From: Candidatus Methanocomedens sp.
GTDB taxonomy: Archaea > Halobacteriota > Methanosarcinia > Methanosarcinales > Methanocomedenaceae
Direction of reading: 5' to 3'
Length of the DNA: 10,116 bases
Assembly: GCA_009649835.1 (NCBI GenBank)
Contig: PYCK01000057.1
Coordinates: 1 to 10,116 of the forward strand
Numbering within the stretch: the first letter of the stretch is position 1; each line of letters begins with the position of its first letter. Below, one piece after another: positions 6,453 through 10,116 of this stretch. Made by a program: the position numbers and the translations under genes. Below the pieces are notes generated by a model. The model was not told the DNA's origin. It worked only from the letters and a program-made list of their open reading frames with translations, and searched no databases.

Positions 6453-7619
6453 TTAGTTTTCATCTTCATGTTGAGTTTTATCTTCGGATTGGGTTTCATC
6501 TCCAGGTTGGGTTTCATCCTCTGCTTGGGTCCCAGCCTTTTCTTCGATCTCCTGGTTCCCAGGTTTGGTTATTACCTCGAATCCCGTATACGTCCTGTAT
6601 AAAGCAAGCATGAAACCGTAAGCTGCAGGGCCGATTATTATCCCCATGGCACCGACCACGAACAGTGGGGCGGTAAAGGACAGCAGTGTTATGATTGGAT
6701 GGATATTTCCACTTTGCATCATCAGCCTGGGCCTGATAATGTTGCCGGGAATGGTCTCAAGGAACAACCAGCCAAATACTACGATCACCACGGCCTTCAC
6801 CGGTTCATTGAAAATATAATAATAGATGGCTGCCGGTACATAGAATGTGCCCGGTCCCACGATCGGCAGCAGGGCCAGGACTGCAATGACAGCACCCCAC
6901 ATTATGGGATATGGTACACCGATAAGCATCAGGCCGATGCCGCCGATTATACCGGTCAGCACGCAAACGATCAGGTAAACATTGAAAAGGCTGTTGTATA
7001 TACTATTCAGGTGCTGCAGGAATTCCTTTACGATCTCTACCCTGTTGGAAGGCAGGATATCAATGAATGTCTCAACTATATTCTCGCCGTCGATGAGCAG
7101 GTAATAAAGTAAAAATACCACTACTCCCAACTGCATGGCAAATATCGCAATATTGGATATGAAATTCAATACAACACGCTGGGCAATGCTGACTATGAAC
7201 AGTATGGCAGAAGATGCAGAACTGGAAAGATTGGACTTCATGTTTTCCTGTATGGTATCCGGGATGTACTTGCCCATCAGTTCCATGCCATAATCTATCA
7301 GCATATTTATGTCGGTTTGCAGGACATCAGGCTGGAATTTTGCCAGTTCCGAGCCCAGGATGAATATGATGTTTAAGAACAACCCCATAAAAATCAATGC
7401 CACGATGGTGATGGTCAGGATCGCTGAGATCTGCCGGTTCTTGATCCTGGTAATTTCCCTAAGCTTTTTATCCAGGGGCCGCAGTATAAATGCGCCGAAT
7501 ATGCTCAATATGATCACATTTACGAATACCCATGAAAGATAGATGATCAAAAGAGCAACTGCTATAACCACGAGACCCACAATAAGGGTGAAACGTTTTC
7601 TGTCCAGCGGCCCAGTCAT
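6453..7619 (-). CDS. AI-2E transporter (PerM/TqsA) family membrane protein
   Basis: This is a 388-residue polytopic membrane protein. It has two N-terminal hydrophobic segments (about 10-48), another pair near 65-90, a large polar region (about 92-135), further helices from about 140 to 345, and the conserved LLPIVGPGTFYVPAA plus GNIIRPRLMM and VVGAMGIIIGPAAYG regions of the AI-2E/PerM domain. Some members export autoinducer-2 and others are Na+/H+ antiporters or of unknown transport role; no substrate can be claimed for an archaeon. Residues 354-388 form an acidic cytoplasmic tail of six-residue units (DETQPG, DETQSE, DKTQHE) that is absent from the core family. ATG 7619 is the only sensible start, but no Shine-Dalgarno is visible. 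It is convergent with fah and divergent from the PHP gene. Confidence 0.92.
   Translation of the reverse strand: MTGPLDRKRFTLIVGLVVIAVALLIIYLSWVFVNVIILSIFGAFILRPLDKKLREITRIKNRQISAILTITIVALIFMGLFLNIIFILGSELAKFQPDVLQTDINMLIDYGMELMGKYIPDTIQENMKSNLSSSASSAILFIVSIAQRVVLNFISNIAIFAMQLGVVVFLLYYLLIDGENIVETFIDILPSNRVEIVKEFLQHLNSIYNSLFNVYLIVCVLTGIIGGIGLMLIGVPYPIMWGAVIAVLALLPIVGPGTFYVPAAIYYYIFNEPVKAVVIVVFGWLFLETIPGNIIRPRLMMQSGNIHPIITLLSFTAPLFVVGAMGIIIGPAAYGFMLALYRTYTGFEVITKPGNQEIEEKAGTQAEDETQPGDETQSEDKTQHEDEN
6456..6536 (-). repeat. 18-bp tandem repeats encoding the acidic transporter tail
   Basis: About four and a half imperfect 18-base units encode residues 362-388 of the AI-2E family protein as AGTQAE, DETQPG, DETQSE, DKTQHE and a partial DEN. 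The period is a multiple of three, so unit gain or loss keeps the frame. The stop codon follows at once. A decayed related copy lies further downstream at 6272-6310. Confidence 0.8.
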
Positions 7620-7620
7620 A

Positions 7621-7707
7621 ACATATAAGTGATTCTACTGATTCAAAAGTTTTTCTAATGCTTTTACGATAAGTATAAAATGAATCATGATATAAATGGA
7701 AATGATA
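7621..7707. promoter_or_regulatory. Divergent promoter between AI-2E and PHP genes
   Basis: For the + strand, TATAAAA at 7674-7680 would set a start site about 26 bases on, near 7702, inside a run of three in-frame ATGs (7696, 7702, 7708). That spacing suggests a leaderless or nearly leaderless PHP mRNA. A second TATAAA lies at 7691-7696. On the minus strand TTTTATAC in the same 7670-7681 region could drive the AI-2E gene with a leader of about 30 bases. The genes may therefore share one bidirectional TATA region. Inferred from motif and spacing only. Confidence 0.5.
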
Positions 7708-8358
7708 ATGATAGACCTTCATACCCATTCAATATTCAGTGACGGTGAACTGCTTCCAAGCGAACTTGTTCGCAGGGCCGTGGTCCATGGCTATACTGCC
7801 ATTGCTATTACGGACCATGTGGATTTTACTAATATCGAGCATGTACTTGACGGGATCAAGAAAGCAAAATACCTTGAAGAGGTCTGGGATATCCGGGTAC
7901 TTGCAGGAGTAGAGATAACCCATGTGCCCCCGCAGAAGATATCAGGATTGGTTGCTCTTGCACGTGAACTGGGAGCTGAGATAGTCGTGGTACACGGGGA
8001 AACGCTTGTCGAGCCTGTGCTGCCCGGGACGAACAGGGCTGCTATCGAGGCAGGGGCAGATATACTGGCGCACCCGGGATTGATCTCTAAGGAGGATGCA
8101 ATGCTGGCAGCAGAACTGGGGGTGTGCCTTGAGATCACAGCGCGCTGCGGGCACAACCGGGCCAACGGTCATGTGGTAAGAATAGCTGAAGAGGTCGGGG
8201 CAGATATGATAGTTGGTACTGATTCCCATTCACCAGGGGATCTGGTCACTGATGAAGAGGCGCTTAATATCGCTATGGGTGCAGGGTTAAGTGAAAAACA
8301 TGCACAAGATGTATTGTTTTCAAAACCTTTAAGCCTGATAAACACCAGATTAATATAG
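7708..8358 (+). CDS. PHP-domain metal-dependent phosphoesterase (histidinol-phosphatase-like)
   Basis: This 216-residue soluble enzyme is a compact PHP domain with the complete set of expected metal ligands: His5 and His7 in IDLHTHS, Asp12 in FSDGE, His37 in ITDHVD, Glu69 in GVEIT, His96 in VVHGET, His122 in LAHPG, and Asp172 and His174 in GTDSHSP. These would build a trinuclear site that hydrolyses a phosphomonoester or a similar bond. Archaeal homologues are usually labelled histidinol-phosphatase-domain proteins, but no his gene lies nearby, so the substrate is open. Three in-frame ATGs (7696, 7702, 7708) compete; 7708 is chosen because MIDLHTH is the usual beginning of this family, and an upstream TATA box fits a near-leaderless transcript. 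No good ribosome binding site is visible. Confidence 0.88.
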   Translation: MIDLHTHSIFSDGELLPSELVRRAVVHGYTAIAITDHVDFTNIEHVLDGIKKAKYLEEVWDIRVLAGVEITHVPPQKISGLVALARELGAEIVVVHGETLVEPVLPGTNRAAIEAGADILAHPGLISKEDAMLAAELGVCLEITARCGHNRANGHVVRIAEEVGADMIVGTDSHSPGDLVTDEEALNIAMGAGLSEKHAQDVLFSKPLSLINTRLI

Positions 8359-8370
8359 CACTTGCGATAA

Positions 8371-8381
8371 CTTTATATAAT
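8371..8381 (+). promoter_or_regulatory. TATA box for gar1
   Basis: CTTTATATAAT is a good archaeal TATA box lying just after the PHP stop. A start site about 26 bases downstream falls near 8402, giving a leader of about 20 bases that holds the ribosome binding site GAGGTG at 8411-8416. The upstream purine-rich CGATAA could serve as the BRE. Confidence 0.6.
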
Positions 8382-8421
8382 ATTACTGGTGTATTTATGT
8401 TACTTTTATTGAGGTGTATTA

Positions 8422-8679
8422 TTGAAAATATTAGGAACTGTTTTGCATACTTCAAGTCATAAAAACTTAATCGTCAGAGGGGATAAAACAAATAAGGCTG
8501 GTAACAAGAAGTTATTCAGGATAAATAACCTGGTTTTTAACAGGAGAAATACGAAGATCGGAAAGGTCAATGATGTGTTCGGGCCTGTGGACCGACCGTA
8601 TTTTTCAGTAAAGATTTTTAAGACTGTGGCCGGAGAAAATCTGAGGAATTTCAAAGGCAAGCACGTATATGTGAAATAA
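8422..8679 (+). CDS. gar1: H/ACA ribonucleoprotein component Gar1
   Basis: This small basic protein of 85 residues is the archaeal Gar1 core. Gar1 binds Cbf5 in H/ACA guide RNPs and helps release substrate during rRNA pseudouridylation. The recognisable pattern is MKILGTVLHTSSHKNLIVR at the start, then GKVNDVFGPVDRPYFSVK (47-64), whose FGPV-x2-PY core is the family hallmark, then a short GKHVYVK end. It lacks the Gly/Arg-rich tails of the eukaryotic protein, as normal in archaea. The start codon is TTG at 8422, well supported by GAGGTG 5 bases upstream. It lies directly before tfb, an order I recall from Methanosarcina and relatives, which supports the call. Confidence 0.88.
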   Translation: MKILGTVLHTSSHKNLIVRGDKTNKAGNKKLFRINNLVFNRRNTKIGKVNDVFGPVDRPYFSVKIFKTVAGENLRNFKGKHVYVK

Positions 8680-8770
8680 TTGCAAAGTGGTTGCAGCTTT
8701 TCACATGAATGATAATATTAATGACAATATTAGATCAATGATAAGATTGAAACAGAGGGATTAGTAATAA
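8680..8770 (+). promoter_or_regulatory. gar1-tfb spacer with weak hairpin and AT-rich repeat
   Basis: Directly after the gar1 stop, TGCAA (8681-8685) and TTGCA (8691-8695) can form a small hairpin followed by GCTTTT, perhaps a weak terminator. Downstream, AATATTA occurs at 8714-8720 and 8726-8732 in an AT-rich patch that could hold a tfb promoter or a binding site. GAGGGA at 8755-8760, 10 bases before ATG 8771, is the likely ribosome binding site. Whether tfb is read from gar1 or from its own promoter cannot be decided. Confidence 0.35.
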
Positions 8771-9784
8771 ATGCCTGAATTAGAAAAAGAAAAAGAGATT
8801 GAGAGGTCTGAGAGAAGTAAAATACGTGAGAGTATCAAGCTCAGAAAGGAAAAGGAAAAGGTCGGAGCATTCGAGAAGCCTACTGTGGAATGTCCCGAGT
8901 GTGGTAGCCGCAGTCTGGTACAGGATTATGAGCGGGCGGAACTTGTGTGTAACGACTGCGGTCTTGTGGTCGATTCCGAGTTCATTGACCAGGGACCAGA
9001 ATGGAGAGCGTTCGACCATGACCAGCGTATGAAGAGAAGCAGGGTGGGCGCGCCCATGACCTACACCATTCACGACAAGGGCCTGTCAACCATGATCGAC
9101 TGGCGAAACCGCGATTCTTACGGTAAATCCATATCATCAAAAAGCAGGGCCCAGTTGTACAGGCTGCGAAAATGGCAGCGCCGTATCAGGGTCAGCAATG
9201 CTACTGAGAGGAATTTAGCCTTTGCATTATCAGAACTGGACAGGATGGCCAGTGCACTGGGCCTGTCCCGGAATGTGCGGGAAACTGCGGCTGTGGTCTA
9301 CCGCAAGGCTGTTGACATGAACCTGATAAGGGGCCGGAGTATTGAGGGTGTGGCTGCTTCTGCACTGTATGCAGCCTGCAGGCAGTGTAATGTGCCAAGG
9401 ACGCTGGACGAGATCGCTGAAGTATCCAGGGTCAGCCGTAAGGAGATCGGCCGTACATACCGGTTCATTTCAAGGGAACTGGGCCTGAAACTCATGCCCA
9501 CGTCACCCATTGACTATATCCCAAGGTTCTGTTCTGGCCTGAACCTGCATGGTGAAGTACAGTCCAAGGCTGTGGAGATCCTGAGGCAGGCGGCAGAGAA
9601 GGAACTCACCTCAGGGCGTGGACCTACGGGTGTGGCTGCGGCAGCTATCTATATATCCAGCATCCTGTGCGGCGAGCGCAGGACCCAGCGGGAAGTGGCA
9701 GAGGTGGCCGGTGTCACGGAAGTGACTATCCGAAACAGGTATAAGGAACTGGCAGAACAACTGGATATTGAGATAATACTGTAA
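8771..9784 (+). CDS. tfb: Transcription initiation factor IIB (TFB)
   Basis: TFB bridges the TATA-binding protein on the promoter and RNA polymerase. The 337-residue protein has a charged Lys/Glu-rich N-terminal extension (1-38), a zinc ribbon with CPEC (41-44) and CNDC (60-63) spaced by 15 residues, the B-reader/linker region with EWRAFDHDQRMKRSRVG (78-92), and two cyclin-like repeats (about 130-225 and 230-325). The repeats include RSIEGVAASALYAACRQ and GRGPTGVAAAAIYI. The last helix-turn-helix (VTEVTIRNRYKEL), which reads the BRE, is complete. There is no intein, insertion or truncation, and length and sequence look very like Methanosarcina TFB from memory. ATG 8771 has GAGGGA 10 bases upstream. 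It is probably an essential housekeeping copy. Confidence 0.97.
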   Translation: MPELEKEKEIERSERSKIRESIKLRKEKEKVGAFEKPTVECPECGSRSLVQDYERAELVCNDCGLVVDSEFIDQGPEWRAFDHDQRMKRSRVGAPMTYTIHDKGLSTMIDWRNRDSYGKSISSKSRAQLYRLRKWQRRIRVSNATERNLAFALSELDRMASALGLSRNVRETAAVVYRKAVDMNLIRGRSIEGVAASALYAACRQCNVPRTLDEIAEVSRVSRKEIGRTYRFISRELGLKLMPTSPIDYIPRFCSGLNLHGEVQSKAVEILRQAAEKELTSGRGPTGVAAAAIYISSILCGERRTQREVAEVAGVTEVTIRNRYKELAEQLDIEIIL

Positions 9785-9797
9785 AGATACTGTAAGG
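9776..9797 (+). repeat. 11-bp tandem duplication at the tfb stop
   Basis: ATACTGTAAAG (9776-9786) is followed at once by ATACTGTAAGG (9787-9797), identical at 10 of 11 bases. The first copy contains the tfb stop codon (9782-9784). It looks like a recent slippage duplication and is probably neutral. Confidence 0.6.
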
Positions 9798-9800
9798 ATG

Positions 9801-9816
9801 GGCATATTTATATGCC
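9801..9816 (+). promoter_or_regulatory. TATA-like box inside a perfect palindrome
   Basis: GGCATAT and ATATGCC are exact inverted arms around TT, and the centre TTTATATG (9807-9814) resembles an archaeal TATA box. A start site about 26 bases on would fall near 9834-9838, within the nested inverted repeats that follow. A palindrome covering a TATA box is the typical geometry of a repressor site blocking TBP. Its likely target is the structured element and/or the LysE-family gene at 9940. Confidence 0.45.
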
Positions 9817-9823
9817 AGTCCAA

Positions 9824-9923
9824 TCCCGGATGTTGGTATCGTGGATAGAATATATATCAAGAAGACCCTTGATCATATCAACCACGAGATCATGGTATTC
9901 ACATCCGGGAAATAAACTTTTTT
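9824..9923 (+). ncRNA. Candidate structured RNA or regulatory leader upstream of LysE-family gene
   Basis: Collinear nested inverted repeats span 9824-9910: a perfect 10-bp outer stem (9824-9833 with 9901-9910), 4 pairs including one G-U (9834-9837 with 9889-9892), 6 pairs (9839-9844 with 9882-9887), 4 pairs (9852-9855 with 9875-9878) and 6 pairs (9856-9861 with 9868-9873) closing a 6-base loop. That is 30 possible pairs in 87 bases, followed 7 bases later by T6 at 9918-9923, a plausible U-tract terminator. A TATA-like box sits upstream (9807-9814). Against a simple small-RNA reading, the start site predicted from that TATA falls at about 9834-9838, after the outer left arm. The outer arms may then be DNA sites, or transcription may come from further upstream. 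No known family recognised. Confidence 0.35.
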
Positions 9924-9939
9924 ACCGGATTAAAGGGTA

Positions 9940-10116
9940 ATGTTAGAAATACTAAAAATGCTGGGCATTGGTTTTAGTGTCGGACTGACAGGTGCGCTTG
10001 TACCCGGACCTATGCTTTTTGCTACAATCGAGACTTCCCTGAAGAAAGGCTGGACAAGCGGTCCCCTGGTTGTATCGGGCCATGCCCTGGTCGAGGTTCT
10101 GTTATTTATCTTTATA
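9940..10116 (+). CDS. LysE-family transporter, 5' part
   Basis: The first 59 codons of a membrane exporter that runs off the window. The visible part has a first hydrophobic helix with GFSVGLTGALVPGPMLF (10-26), the GxxxGLxPGP-like motif of the LysE/RhtB superfamily, then a basic loop (SLKKGWTSGP) and a second helix starting VVSGHALVEVLLFIF. This matches the archaeal LysE-like group; members export amino acids or other small solutes, but the substrate here is unknown. The ATG at 9940 has only a weak AAGGG at 9933-9937, two bases upstream; an ATG at 9958 is an alternative. The unusual inverted-repeat leader at 9824-9930 suggests regulated expression. Confidence 0.85.
   Translation, partial: MLEILKMLGIGFSVGLTGALVPGPMLFATIETSLKKGWTSGPLVVSGHALVEVLLFIFI

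Noticed and set aside
6372..6602. Plus-strand 76-codon hydrophobic frame across the hairpin and repeat array
   Set aside because: It is the antisense of the transporter tail minisatellite; the periodic hydrophobic sequence follows from the repeat, and the minus-strand gene is certain.
8711..8735. Repeated AATATTA as a specific autoregulatory site of tfb
   Set aside because: The repeat is short and AT-only in an AT-rich spacer, so chance is sufficient explanation.
9841..9915. Short GTG-start frame of 24 codons ending TAA inside the nested inverted repeats
   Set aside because: No ribosome binding site, no recognisable similarity, and the bases are better explained by their pairing in the hairpin. 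Leaderless translation cannot be excluded.

Overview
The window reads as chromosomal DNA of a euryarchaeon related to the Methanosarcinales (methanogens or their ANME relatives). The evidence is a full-length archaeal TFB, an H/ACA protein Gar1 directly upstream of it, the archaeal-type 2-amino-3,7-dideoxy-D-threo-hept-6-ulosonate (ADH) synthase, and a PyrD/PyrK pair. Ribosome binding sites of the GGTG/AGGTGG type and TATA boxes upstream of several genes also fit archaea. The TFB sequence looks very close to Methanosarcina TFB as I remember it; the genus cannot be fixed from the window alone.

Layout, left to right. 1-183 is the unrecognised 3' end of a + strand gene. It is followed by a perfect 20-bp inverted repeat (187-250) and a gene-poor AT-rich stretch to 550. 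551-2341 (+) is a ClC-type chloride channel/transporter with a C-terminal CBS pair. It converges on a small two-CBS protein (2376-2777, -). A divergent AT-rich promoter region leads into a compact + strand cluster: ADH synthase (2928-3737), PyrD (3730-4653), PyrK (4650-5486) and, after 43 bases, a fumarylacetoacetate hydrolase family enzyme (5530-6270). The first three overlap end to start and are probably co-translated, joining an early aromatic amino acid step to the dihydroorotate dehydrogenase of pyrimidine synthesis. Next is a repeat-rich convergent junction (6271-6536) holding a CTTTGCG-type hairpin, an 18-bp minisatellite forming the acidic tail of an AI-2E/PerM-family membrane protein (6453-7619, -), and a decayed copy of that tail. 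A divergent promoter separates it from a PHP-domain phosphoesterase (7708-8358, +). Then come gar1 (8422-8679) and tfb (8771-9784), and the start of a LysE-family exporter (9940 to the window end).

Most genes are housekeeping and ordinary. The least explained part is the 155-base gap between tfb and the LysE gene. It has a TATA-like box inside a perfect palindrome (9801-9816), nested collinear inverted repeats (9824-9910, 30 possible base pairs), a T6 tract (9918-9923), and a second copy of one arm motif just before the LysE start that would allow an alternative fold. This is the best candidate here for an undescribed small RNA or cis-regulatory element. Other points of note are a Gly/Glu/Lys-rich insertion between the FAD and NAD halves of PyrK, a ClC with the external gating Glu but Val at the internal proton Glu position, and two palindromic repeats of unrelated sequence. 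I see no CRISPR array, tRNA, rRNA, transposase or phage gene.
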